A stretch of 18,095 nt of DNA from Azoarcus sp. Lineage in GTDB: Bacteria; Pseudomonadota; Gammaproteobacteria; Burkholderiales; Rhodocyclaceae. The stretch lies in contig JAIRLA010000143.1 of assembly GCA_031259795.1 (NCBI GenBank), positions 1 to 18,095 on the forward strand, written 5' to 3'. A program made the translations under genes and the position numbers. Numbering within the stretch: the stretch's first letter is position 1; every line of letters starts with the position of its first letter. Below are positions 1-9,863 of the stretch, piece by piece. The notes beneath the pieces were generated by a model. The model saw only the letters and a list, made by a program, of their open reading frames with translations. It searched no databases and had not been told where the DNA came from.

Positions 1-150
1 AAGCTCGACAGGTGAAACGCCGAAGCGCGGAAGCGCGAACCCGAGGCCATGAGGTGCAACAGCGAAGCCCGGCAAGTGGAACACCGAGCTTCGGCGAGTT
101 CAACGCCGAAGCGCGCGGGCAGGCGAAACCGCCTCGCTGCCAGTGTGCAT
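1..150. repeat. Degenerate GC-rich direct repeats
   Basis: Several imperfect copies of a unit like GTGAAACGCCGAAGCGCG follow one another at irregular spacing of about 20-40 bases. Examples are GTGAAACGCCGAAGC, GTGCAACAGCGAAGC, GTGGAACACCGAGC and GTTCAACGCCGAAGC. The stretch lies just upstream of the point where RHS similarity begins. It may be decayed repetitive sequence that replaced the 5' part of the RHS gene. The units are too irregular for a CRISPR array. Confidence 0.4.
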
Positions 151-1224
151 ATCCCCGCAAAGCGCTATGATGCGGCATCGTCCAAGGATCGCCGCCGCCT
201 GATGGAACCGCTTACCGCTCCCGCCACTGCGCCCAAAGGAAGGAAAGCCCGCGTCGGTTCCAGTTGCAGAGCCATGTCCGTCTGCGCCGCCATGGGCAAC
301 GTCGCCACTGAGACCGACTCCGAAGGTCACACCCTCGCGCGCCAATACGACGCCTTCAATCGCAAGACGAAGATTACTTACCCGGACGGTGCCACCACCT
401 GGGAGCGCGACCTGCAAGGCCGCATCGTCGCCAAGGTCACGCCCGACGGCGTGAAGACCGCCTACGAATACGACAACGACAACGCCGGACGCCCCGCCAG
501 CCGCACCGACGCCCTCGGCCAGACCCGCAGCTTCACCTACGCCGCGGACGACCGGGTGACAGGCATCGCCTACGGCAACGCCATCCACCCGACCCCGGAA
601 GTCGGCTACACATGGGACGCCGACTACCCCCGCATCACCGGCATCATCGACCCCACCGGCTCGTACAACTGGACGCACGACGCGGGCAACAAGATCGCGC
701 AAGCGCCGTACAAATTTGATGCCAACGGCAACCAGACGGAAGATGAAAAGCACACTTACAAGTGGGACGCGGAAAACCGCCTGATCTGGATCGGCTACAA
801 GACCAATCCACAGAAGAGCACGGAGTTCAAATACGACGGGCAGGGCAGACGGGTTGCCATCATCGAGAAAGCGGGTGCGACCACAAAGGAAACCTGCTGT
901 ACGTGGTGCGGCGATACGATTTGCCACGCGCGGGACGGTAACGACCAGCCGATTACCTATTACTTCGATGAAGGGACGTTCCGTCCGGAAGCGAATACGT
1001 CTGTAAGTAAGTTGCAAGGCGGGCGGGAGTATTACGCGAGGGATCATTTGGGATCAGTGCGGGATGTGCTGGATCAGCAAAGCGATGTGACCGCGAGCTA
1101 CGACTACGATCCGTATGGGAAACTGACCAATAGCTCGGCGAAACAACCGGAGTTTGGTCTTGAGGAAGTTCTTGAGTTGGCTAATTCTGGAAACAAAGAC
1201 GCCCAAAAGCATGGAAATTGTTAA
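49..1224 (+). CDS. Truncated RHS/YD-repeat protein, 3' fragment
   Basis: RHS proteins are large shells that enclose and deliver a variable C-terminal toxin. From about residue 82 (ATG at 292) the protein consists of YD-type repeats (YDAFNRKTKITYPDG, YEYDNDNAGRP, YKWDAENRL, FKYDGQGRR). It ends with the RHS-core hallmark YYARDHLGSVRDV...YDYDPYGKL near residues 325-360. Residues 1-81 do not resemble RHS and overlap degenerate GC-rich repeats, so the frame is probably open there by chance and the real gene has lost its 5' part. After the core, the usual segment leading to RYYDP..GRFLS..DP is missing. The frame passes from KQPEFG into about 21 residues (LEEVLELANSG...) and stops. Those residues are AT-richer and look like the remnant of a swapped toxin tip. 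No complete toxin domain, signal peptide or PAAR domain is visible. The stop abuts the DUF4288 start codon. I read it as a degenerate effector fragment; the exact start is uncertain. Confidence 0.75.
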   Translation: MRCNSEARQVEHRASASSTPKRAGRRNRLAASVHIPAKRYDAASSKDRRRLMEPLTAPATAPKGRKARVGSSCRAMSVCAAMGNVATETDSEGHTLARQYDAFNRKTKITYPDGATTWERDLQGRIVAKVTPDGVKTAYEYDNDNAGRPASRTDALGQTRSFTYAADDRVTGIAYGNAIHPTPEVGYTWDADYPRITGIIDPTGSYNWTHDAGNKIAQAPYKFDANGNQTEDEKHTYKWDAENRLIWIGYKTNPQKSTEFKYDGQGRRVAIIEKAGATTKETCCTWCGDTICHARDGNDQPITYYFDEGTFRPEANTSVSKLQGGREYYARDHLGSVRDVLDQQSDVTASYDYDPYGKLTNSSAKQPEFGLEEVLELANSGNKDAQKHGNC

Positions 1225-1560
1225 ATGATAATAGATGTAAAAAATAAAGCCTTTGCTGCAAGTTTACTTTTCAGAGGGATAAGAAACAATAACCCCTCTG
1301 AGGAAGATTTGTGGGAGGAATCTATCGTCCTTATTTCTGCAGAAGACGAGGAAGATGCTGCTCAAAAAGCAGAAAAAATTGGACGAGAAAATGAAACATC
1401 TTATAAAGCAATGGATGGGAGTATACTTGCGTGGAAGTTTGTTCAGATTGAAAGGTTATATGAAATCATGGACTCTAAAATTACGGATGGCACTGAAGTT
1501 TTCTCAAGGTATTTAAAGAATAGTGAAGTTGAAAGCATCCTGTCCCCTTTTGATGATTAG
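1225..1560 (+). CDS. DUF4288 family protein, possible RHS immunity protein
   Basis: This 111-residue acidic protein matches the DUF4288 pattern as I know it: AASLLFRG near residues 11-18, LWEESIVLISAE at 29-40, GRENETSYKA at 53-62, a W-x-FV strand near 70-73, and GTEVFSRYL at 89-97. No signal peptide or membrane segment is seen, so it should be cytoplasmic. The ATG follows the RHS stop with no gap (TAAATG), and a GGAA lies 8 bases upstream, so translation is probably coupled to the RHS frame. The region is clearly richer in A+T than the housekeeping genes, as is common for exchangeable toxin-immunity cassettes. DUF4288 genes are small proteins of unproven function. An immunity role is inferred from position, small size, acidity and composition, and no intact cognate toxin is present here. 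Confidence 0.75.
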   Translation: MIIDVKNKAFAASLLFRGIRNNNPSEEDLWEESIVLISAEDEEDAAQKAEKIGRENETSYKAMDGSILAWKFVQIERLYEIMDSKITDGTEVFSRYLKNSEVESILSPFDD

Positions 1561-1617
1561 GACTGCATGCATCCTTTGTCATACAGCAACCAAACGACGA
1601 GAAAGGTGCGGATTGAT

Positions 1618-1746
1618 ATGAGCCGAGTTAAGTTAATTTTCTATAAGTGTTCAAGCAAAACTGATCTGAAACCATACCGGGTACACATCTTCCATACTGC
1701 GAGCGCCTTCAAAATGTTTTCAAAGCAGTTTCGCAAGAACACTTAG
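1618..1746 (+). CDS. Possible 42-residue small ORF, unrecognised
   Basis: An ATG with AAAGG about 12 bases upstream opens a 42-codon frame (MSRVKLIFYKCSSKTDLKPY..., ending MFSKQFRKNT) in the AT-richer stretch after the DUF4288 gene. The product would be basic, with no recognisable domain. It could be a small gene, a remnant of a displaced toxin or immunity gene, or chance. Position and a weak ribosome-binding site are the only support. Confidence 0.18.
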   Translation: MSRVKLIFYKCSSKTDLKPYRVHIFHTASAFKMFSKQFRKNT

Positions 1747-1902
1747 AATCCATTTCAATAGGTTCCAAGTTATAAATCCTGAATGTCTCTCATGGCGGGC
1801 ATCAATATAATGATTTCCCCAATTTGTCATTTATAGAGCGCGGCCTGATAGTGAGGGCATTCATGACATCTTCTCCTTTGCGGGAGAGAAAGACGACGAC
1901 AG

Positions 1903-1923
1903 ACCCGAGAATCCTGTTCGGGT
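1903..1923 (-). terminator. Weak hairpin downstream of the argH-kinase operon
   Basis: ACCCGA (1903-1908) and TCGGGT (1918-1923) pair as a 6-bp stem with a 9-base loop, 59 bases beyond the kinase stop on the minus strand. A pyrimidine-rich tract follows but without a true T-run, so intrinsic termination is only a possibility. Confidence 0.25.
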
Positions 1924-1981
1924 TACGGTTGACCGAAAATGGTTCGTGGCGCCGCGGAGCGGATGCGGCGGAATATCCAGG

Positions 1982-3286
1982 CTAGAAAAAGCTCCCCGCT
2001 TCGGAATTCGCTATTCTCGAACTGGCCAGCGACAATCTCGTCGCCAATACTTCGAGAAACGCTTTGTAGAAGTGCATGCGGCAAGTGTCGGAGGCGTGCC
2101 GCAGAGCGTTGGCGCGGATGGTGATCAGGCGGACTTCGGCGGTGGCTTCGACCGAGGCGGAGCGCACGCCCTTTCCCGCGGCGAACAGGGCGATTTCGCC
2201 GAAACACTCGCCGATGGCGACGACATCGAGCAATATGCCGTTTCTTTTGACCCGGGCTTCGCCCGCGATCAGGAAGCAGAAATAGTCGCCCGCTTCGCCT
2301 TCCTTGAGGATGATGGTGCCGGGCTGGAACTGGTTCCATTGCGCGAAGCCGACGATTTCCCACAGCTCGGCGTCGGAAAATTCGCGGAAAAAGGCGATGC
2401 CGCGCAGCGACTGGAATTTGCTGGTGTCGGGCAGGGATTCCCGGTCGAATTCCACGGCGAGGTTGCGGAAGGCGAGCGCGAGATCGTGCGAGAACTCGAT
2501 CCAGCTCTGGTAACGGCGGTCGATGTCCTTTTCCATGGCGCGGCGCACGATGGCGTCGAGCGCTTCGGGAATTTCCGGGCGATATCCGATGAGCGGCGGC
2601 GGCGGCTCGTTGGCGATGCGGTAGATGAGGGTGTAGTTGTTGTCGGTCTCGAACGGCAAGTGTCCGGTCAGGAGCTGGTACATCACCACGCCGAGCGAGT
2701 AGATGTCGGAGCGATGATCGATCGGCATTTCGCGCACCTGCTGTGGCGACATGTAGGCGGGCGAGCCGAGGTTGACGATTTGCGTGGCGGCGCTCGCGCT
2801 GTGGAGCGAAGCGCCGAAATCCGTGATGCGGATGTCGCTGCCGCCGGGGGCGGCGAGCAGGATGTTGGCCGGTTTGATGTCGCGGTGGGTGATGCCTTGG
2901 TGGAAAGCGTAGTCGAGGGCGCGCGTGCACTTGAAGATGATCTCCAGCACGCGCTCGAAGGGCGCGAGGCCGCCAGGCCGGGCCAGCGGTTCGAGAGTGC
3001 CGCCGGGGACGTATTCCATGATGACGCAGGCGATGCTTTCGTCGACTACGGCGTCGTGGATTTGCGCGATGTGGGGGTGGACGAGCTTGCCGGCGAGCGC
3101 GGCTTCGTTGAGGAAAAGCTGGCGGAAGAGATGGCCGCGATGAGGGGTGTTGAAGCAGTCCGGTTCGAGTTGCTTGATGGCGACTTCGCGCTGGTGAAAA
3201 GGGTCCCAGGCAAGGTAGACGCTGCTGGTCGCGCCCGCGCCGATCAGGCGGCGGATTTCGTATCTGCTGATGTTCTCCGGCATCAT
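1982..3286 (-). CDS. Ser/Thr protein kinase with C-terminal cyclic-nucleotide-binding domain
   Basis: The 434-residue protein has a Hanks-type kinase domain at about residues 9-275: glycine loop IGAGATSSVY (15-24), VAIK lysine K38, HRDIKPAN with catalytic D136, DFG at 156-158, SPAYMSPQQ (175-183) in the APE position, and DIYSLG (194-199). All residues needed for activity are present. A cyclic-nucleotide-binding domain follows at about 290-410. Its phosphate-binding cassette is GECFGEIALFAAGKGVRSASV (359-379), with E364 and R375 in the positions that contact the nucleotide phosphate and ribose in CAP/PKA domains. No membrane segment is seen, so it is probably a soluble kinase gated by a cyclic nucleotide; cAMP versus cGMP cannot be told from sequence. 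The start codon is 6 bases after the argH stop, so the two are very likely co-transcribed and perhaps coupled. ATG at 3283 is an equally possible start. Substrates are unknown. Confidence 0.9.
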   Translation of the reverse strand: MMPENISRYEIRRLIGAGATSSVYLAWDPFHQREVAIKQLEPDCFNTPHRGHLFRQLFLNEAALAGKLVHPHIAQIHDAVVDESIACVIMEYVPGGTLEPLARPGGLAPFERVLEIIFKCTRALDYAFHQGITHRDIKPANILLAAPGGSDIRITDFGASLHSASAATQIVNLGSPAYMSPQQVREMPIDHRSDIYSLGVVMYQLLTGHLPFETDNNYTLIYRIANEPPPPLIGYRPEIPEALDAIVRRAMEKDIDRRYQSWIEFSHDLALAFRNLAVEFDRESLPDTSKFQSLRGIAFFREFSDAELWEIVGFAQWNQFQPGTIILKEGEAGDYFCFLIAGEARVKRNGILLDVVAIGECFGEIALFAAGKGVRSASVEATAEVRLITIRANALRHASDTCRMHFYKAFLEVLATRLSLASSRIANSEAGSFF

Positions 3287-3292
3287 GGGGCG

Positions 3293-4753
<1,461 letters not shown>

Positions 4754-4841
4754 AATGCGTCGTGACCAGTCGTAAAATGAGGAGGGCGCCGCCCGCCGGG
4801 AGCGAAGTTCATATGAGTTCGACAAATTCTCCGCGCCCGGA
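4754..4841. promoter_or_regulatory. Divergent promoter region between argH and the histidine kinase
   Basis: The 88 bases between the divergent start codons must hold the promoters for the argH-kinase operon and the histidine kinase/response regulator operon, unless promoters lie inside the genes. I see no convincing sigma-70 boxes. If the histidine kinase really starts at 4875 the space is longer. Confidence 0.4.
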
Positions 4842-5894
4842 ATGGAGAGCGATTTCCCGAGTGCAGAAGCGATGATGAGTATAAAACAAAAGCTTTTCCG
4901 GCCCACGAATATGCCCTTGCCGGATTTTCGCAATATTGGCGTGGTCTTGCGGGTATTGTTGCTGGTGAATTTGTTGGCGGTTGTTACCGTGCTGGTGCGC
5001 ACCGACGAAATCGCGCTGCTTGGCGGCGAGATCATTTTCATGGCATCGAAGGTGGAATTGCCGCTTTTTTTCGTTCTTTTCGTGCTCTATGCGCTCGCGC
5101 CATGGCTGTCGCATCCGCGCGCGCTGGCCGCGAACAGCCTGCTGGCCGGGGTCGTGTGCGCTTCCATCATGTTGCTGTGGCCCCTGCTCGCGACGGAGCG
5201 CGACATGCTGTGGCGCTGGCTGTCCTGGGCGCTGGGGGCGACGGCGGTCACGGTTTTTTACTTCGATTACCGCAATCACCTCTATTCGCCAGCGCTCACC
5301 GAGGCGCGGCTGATGGCGCTCACCGCCCGCATACGTCCGCATTTCCTTTTCAATTCGCTCAACGCCGTGCTTGGAGTGATCCGCTCCGATCCGCGCCGGG
5401 CGGAACAAGGGCTGGAAGAGCTGGCCGATCTGTTTCGCATCTTCATGCGCGACAAGCGCGGACTGGTGCCGCTTGGCGACGAAATCGCGCTTTGCGAGCG
5501 CTACGTCAATCTGGAGCAATTGCGGCTTGGCGACAAACTGAAAGTGCGCTGGGACGTCGCCGTCGCGGGAGGCGCCTCGCTCGACGCGGTGCGGGTGCCG
5601 CCGCTGCTGCTCCAGCCCCTGCTCGAAAATGCCGTCTACCATGGCATCGAGCCGACCACCGAAGGCGGCGAGATCGTGGTGCGCCTGGGCGCGCGCCGCG
5701 GCAAACTATGGCTCGAAGTCGACAATCCGGTGGCCGAAGTGCATCCGCATCACAGCGGCAATAAAATGGCCCTGGACAATATTCGTGAGCGCCTGATGCT
5801 TTATTACGACCTTGAAGCCGAACTCACCAGTTTTCGCCGCAATGACCGCTATTGCGTGCAAGTCAGCCTGCCCTTGAAGAGAACTCCACGATGA
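4842..5894 (+). CDS. algZ: LytS/AlgZ-type sensor histidine kinase
   Basis: The 350-residue membrane sensor has about four hydrophobic segments, near residues 33-52, 68-88, 97-117 and 126-143. A His_kinase domain of the LytS/YehU class follows, with the phospho-acceptor in [20 protein letters not shown] (H167). An ATP-binding N-box LLENAVYHG lies around N263, and the C-terminal part reads ALDNIRERL around 310-318. There is no periplasmic sensor domain beyond short loops. The stop codon overlaps the response-regulator start (ATGA at 5891-5894), so the pair is translationally coupled. Divergent argH supports the AlgZ/FimS assignment, although in Pseudomonas hemC follows algR and here it does not. 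AlgZ-AlgR controls alginate and type IV pili in P. aeruginosa; the role here is unknown. An internal start at 4872 or 4875 (MMSIK or MSIK) is possible. Confidence 0.9.
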   Translation: MESDFPSAEAMMSIKQKLFRPTNMPLPDFRNIGVVLRVLLLVNLLAVVTVLVRTDEIALLGGEIIFMASKVELPLFFVLFVLYALAPWLSHPRALAANSLLAGVVCASIMLLWPLLATERDMLWRWLSWALGATAVTVFYFDYRNHLYSPALTEARLMALTARIRPHFLFNSLNAVLGVIRSDPRRAEQGLEELADLFRIFMRDKRGLVPLGDEIALCERYVNLEQLRLGDKLKVRWDVAVAGGASLDAVRVPPLLLQPLLENAVYHGIEPTTEGGEIVVRLGARRGKLWLEVDNPVAEVHPHHSGNKMALDNIRERLMLYYDLEAELTSFRRNDRYCVQVSLPLKRTPR

Positions 5895-6670
5895 ATGCCG
5901 TCGCCTCTCCGTTGCGCGTCCTGATTGTCGATGACGAAGCCCCGGCCCGTTTGCGCCTGCGCGACCTGCTCGGCGACATTGCCGCGCAGGTGCCGACCCG
6001 CGTGGTTGGCATGGCGGCCAACGGCGTCGAAGCGCTGCGCCTGCTCGAACAGATCGAAATCGATGTCGTCCTTGCCGACATCAGCATGCCGGCGATGAAC
6101 GGCGTCGAGTTCGCCCGCCACGCCGCCGCCCGCCCGCGCCCGCCCGCGGTGATCTTCACCACGGCCCACGACGAATACGCGATCCAGGCTTTCGATGTCG
6201 CCGCCACCGATTATCTGCTCAAACCCGTGCGCGCCGAGCGCCTCGCCGCGGCGCTTGCCCGCGTCCGGCACGCGCCGGCGGCGAGCGCGGACGACGGCGG
6301 GCGCCAGCATTTCAGCGTCATCGAGCGCGGCCGCATCCTGTTTTTATCCGTAGACGAAGTGCTCTACCTGCGCGCCGAACTCAAATACGTCACCGCGCGC
6401 ACGGTCGAGCGCGAATACCTGCTCAGCGGAACCCTCGTGCAGATCGAACAGGCTCATCCCGAACGCTTCCTGCGCATCCACCGCAACTGTCTGGTCGCCC
6501 GCGCCGCCATCGCCGGCGTGCGCCGCCGCCGCGGTGGTGGCGGCGAGGGTGGCAACGAAGGCGAGAGCGAAGGCGAAACGCGCTGGGAAATCCTGCTGCA
6601 CGGCCTTGGCGAAACCCTGCCCGTCAGCCGCCGGCAATGGCCGCAGGTGAAGCAGGCGCTGGCGTTGTAA
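5891..6670 (+). CDS. algR: AlgR-like LytTR response regulator
   Basis: The 259-residue cytoplasmic DNA-binding regulator has a receiver domain at residues 8-125: acidic pair D14/D15, phospho-acceptor D63 in LADISMP, T90/T91, and K111 in LLKPV. A LytTR DNA-binding domain follows at about 140-255 (LFLSVDEVLYLRAELKYV, ERFLRIHRNCLVAR). The ATG at 5891 overlaps the kinase stop. The frame continues 13 codons further upstream, but the family start MNAV...VLIVDDE fits the ATG at 5891. A basic then Gly/Glu-rich insertion (RRRRGGGGEGGNEGESEGE, residues 211-229) interrupts the LytTR domain between LVARAAIAGV and the last strands (RWEILLHGLGETLPVSRR). Only 2 bases separate the stop from the outer arm of the palindromic element. 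Confidence 0.92.
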   Translation: MNAVASPLRVLIVDDEAPARLRLRDLLGDIAAQVPTRVVGMAANGVEALRLLEQIEIDVVLADISMPAMNGVEFARHAAARPRPPAVIFTTAHDEYAIQAFDVAATDYLLKPVRAERLAAALARVRHAPAASADDGGRQHFSVIERGRILFLSVDEVLYLRAELKYVTARTVEREYLLSGTLVQIEQAHPERFLRIHRNCLVARAAIAGVRRRRGGGGEGGNEGESEGETRWEILLHGLGETLPVSRRQWPQVKQALAL

Positions 6671-6672
6671 GA

Positions 6673-7104
6673 ATCCATTCCAACAGGCCCGCCCTGAACC
6701 GCCGCATGGATCGCCACGTCTCTTCGCTCCTCGCCTCGCAAGAACTTGCCGCCTGCCGTCCCCTCCCCCGCGTGGCGGGCGAGAGGGTGGCCCGGCAGGG
6801 CCGGGAGAGGGCGTCGTTCCATCCGGCGCGAAGCGCCGCTGGATAAAAAGGGGGAGAAAGAGCGGAACGCCTGTCCACTTTCCACCGCAAGGAAAACAGC
6901 GTCGCTTCGCTCCGTTTGGTTGGAAACCCTCTCCCGGCCTTCGGCCACCCTCCCCCGCAAGCGGGGGAGGGGAGTCCATCGGACGGGGGGAATCCATCGG
7001 AAGAATTCGTCATCGCGAAAGCCCTTCCGCTACCTCGTCATTGCGAGGAGCGCATCGACGCGGCAATCCATGCGGCGGTTCAGGGCGGGCCTGTTGGAAT
7101 GGAT
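6673..7104. repeat. Stop-to-stop palindromic repeat element of about 430 bp
   Basis: The outer arms at 6673-6711 and 7066-7104 are perfect 39-bp inverted copies, beginning ATCCATTCCAACAGGCCCGC on the plus strand. Further in, similarity continues imperfectly in the same mirrored order: a CGTC..GCTCCTCGC block (6717-6734 against 7037-7059), a CCCCTCCCCCGC...GAGGGTGGCC...GGGAGAGGG block (6758-6809 against 6926-6973), and GCGAAGCGnCGCT (6828-6840 against 6899-6911). The algR stop ends 2 bases before the left arm and the phosphorylase stop begins 2 bases after the right arm. No transposase or other gene lies inside. The blocks resemble short dispersed repeats that I know from intergenic regions of many GC-rich proteobacteria. 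Confidence 0.85.
6948..6971. terminator. Strong GC hairpin with GCAA tetraloop
   Basis: CCCTCCCCCGCAAGCGGGGG followed by AGGG folds as a perfect 10-bp stem closed by a GCAA tetraloop on either strand. It sits inside the palindromic element between two convergent genes, so it could serve both as a barrier to read-through. There is no T-run, so it is not a classical intrinsic terminator. Confidence 0.4.
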
Positions 7105-7106
7105 CC

Positions 7107-7844
7107 TTATTGCCGGCACAGCCTGGAAAGTATCTTGTGCACCCGCAGCATGGCTTCCTGCAAGACCTGTTCGATGCACTCGAAATGAACCCCCCGTGCG
7201 CTGGCCCCGCGTCCGGCTGCATGATTGACCACGACGTTGATCGCGGCGTAGGGGAGTTCCAGTTCGCGGGCGAGCGCCGCTTCGGGCATGCCGGTCATGC
7301 CGATCACGTCGGCGCCGTCGCGCTCGAAGCGGTTGATTTCAGCGGCGGTTTCCAGCCGCGGCCCCTGCGTGGAGGCATAGACCGCGCCATCGATCACCGC
7401 CTCGCCCACGCTTTGCGCCGCGGCGAGAATCTGGCGGCGCATGCTTTCGTCGTAAGGCAGGGTGAAGTCGATATGGCGCACGGGGGCGTCGATACCGTCG
7501 AAGAAAGTACAGGCGCGGCCCGAGGTGTAGTCGATGATCTGGTCTGGCACGACCAGCGCGCCCGGTACGCAATCCGGGCGGATACCGCCGACCGAGGCCA
7601 CCGAGACGATGCTTCTTACGCCGGCGGTTTTCAGCGCCCAGAGATTGGCGCGGTAATTGACCCGGTGCGGCGGAATCGTGTGACCGTAACCGTGACGCGC
7701 GAGAAAAACGACATCCCGCTCGCACAGTCTGCCGAAAGTCAGCGCTCCCGAAGGTTCGCCATAAGGCGTGCGCGCCACTTCGCGCCGCAGCGCTTCGAGT
7801 GTGGACAACCGGGTGAGTCCAGTACCTCCGATGATCGCAAGCAA
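7107..7844 (-). CDS. S-methyl-5'-thioinosine phosphorylase (MTAP/PNP family)
   Basis: The enzyme cleaves a methylthio-nucleoside with phosphate, giving methylthioribose-1-phosphate for methionine salvage plus a free purine base. The 245-residue protein shows the family's phosphate site IIGGTGL (4-10), the RHG turn (50-52), HRVNYRANLWAL (60-71), TQGPRLET (159-166) and GMTGMPEAALARELELPYA (182-200). N207 in VVVNHAAG occupies the place of the aspartate that reads adenine in true MTAPs. Asparagine there favours 6-oxopurines, so methylthioinosine is the likelier substrate, as for the Pseudomonas enzyme. The start is a TTG at 7844, preceded by a strong AAAGGAG (7851-7857) at 6-base spacing. No ATG or GTG gives the conserved N-terminus. 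It is divergent from typA and convergent with algR. Confidence 0.9.
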   Translation of the reverse strand: MLAIIGGTGLTRLSTLEALRREVARTPYGEPSGALTFGRLCERDVVFLARHGYGHTIPPHRVNYRANLWALKTAGVRSIVSVASVGGIRPDCVPGALVVPDQIIDYTSGRACTFFDGIDAPVRHIDFTLPYDESMRRQILAAAQSVGEAVIDGAVYASTQGPRLETAAEINRFERDGADVIGMTGMPEAALARELELPYAAINVVVNHAAGRGASARGVHFECIEQVLQEAMLRVHKILSRLCRQ

Positions 7845-7988
7845 GCTCCGCTCCTTTGTTTTTTCCGGCGGGAAACGCCCGGTATGGCCGCGATTTTCCT
7901 TTTCCGATTCGGCGCGGGATTCTAGCATGGCCGCGAGTGTGCTAACATACGAGGTTTTTTCAGCACTCGCCAAAAGAAATCCCCGCCC
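7845..7988. promoter_or_regulatory. Divergent promoter region between the phosphorylase gene and typA
   Basis: This 144-base region holds the phosphorylase ribosome-binding site and leader on one side and the typA leader on the other. GCGAGTGTGCT (7933-7943) and AGCACTCGC (7962-7970) can pair as a 9-bp stem with one bulged T around an 18-base loop. The loop contains TAACAT, a weak candidate -10 box for typA. Confidence 0.35.
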
Positions 7989-9812
<1,824 letters not shown>

Positions 9813-9825
9813 GCTCGCGGGATAC

Positions 9826-9850
9826 GGGCGCACGGCAACCGTCATCGCCC
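9826..9850. terminator. Hairpin between convergent typA and clsB
   Basis: GGGCG (9826-9830) pairs with CGCCC (9846-9850). Inside it ACGG pairs with CCGT around a CAA loop, giving a two-part stem in the 51-base gap between the two stop codons. No T-run follows on either strand. A bidirectional terminator role is inferred from position. Confidence 0.35.
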
Positions 9851-9863
9851 TCGCGGACCCGGA

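Larger units (their letters stand above)
1561..1981. other. AT-richer non-coding stretch after the RHS/DUF4288 locus
   Basis: About 420 bases separate the DUF4288 stop from the convergent kinase stop. Apart from the weak 42-codon frame and a small inverted repeat at 1903-1923, I see no gene, tRNA or transposase remnant. Composition is AT-rich up to about 1840 and returns to the GC-rich background by about 1900. This suggests that the foreign segment ends inside this gap. Confidence 0.5.

Noticed and set aside
1..150. CRISPR array
   Set aside because: The units are degenerate and unevenly spaced, and the spacers are not distinct from the repeats.
4754..5041. N-terminal extension of argH by 96 codons
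   Set aside because: It would overlap the divergent histidine kinase and contains no ArgH-like sequence; the ATG at 4753 fits the family.
6673..7104. Insertion sequence with terminal inverted repeats
   Set aside because: No transposase is encoded inside, and I could not identify a target-site duplication. I keep it as a repeat element only.
6746..7228. Open frames across the algR-phosphorylase spacer
   Set aside because: They run through palindromic repeats and into the antisense of the phosphorylase gene, and their products are low-complexity.
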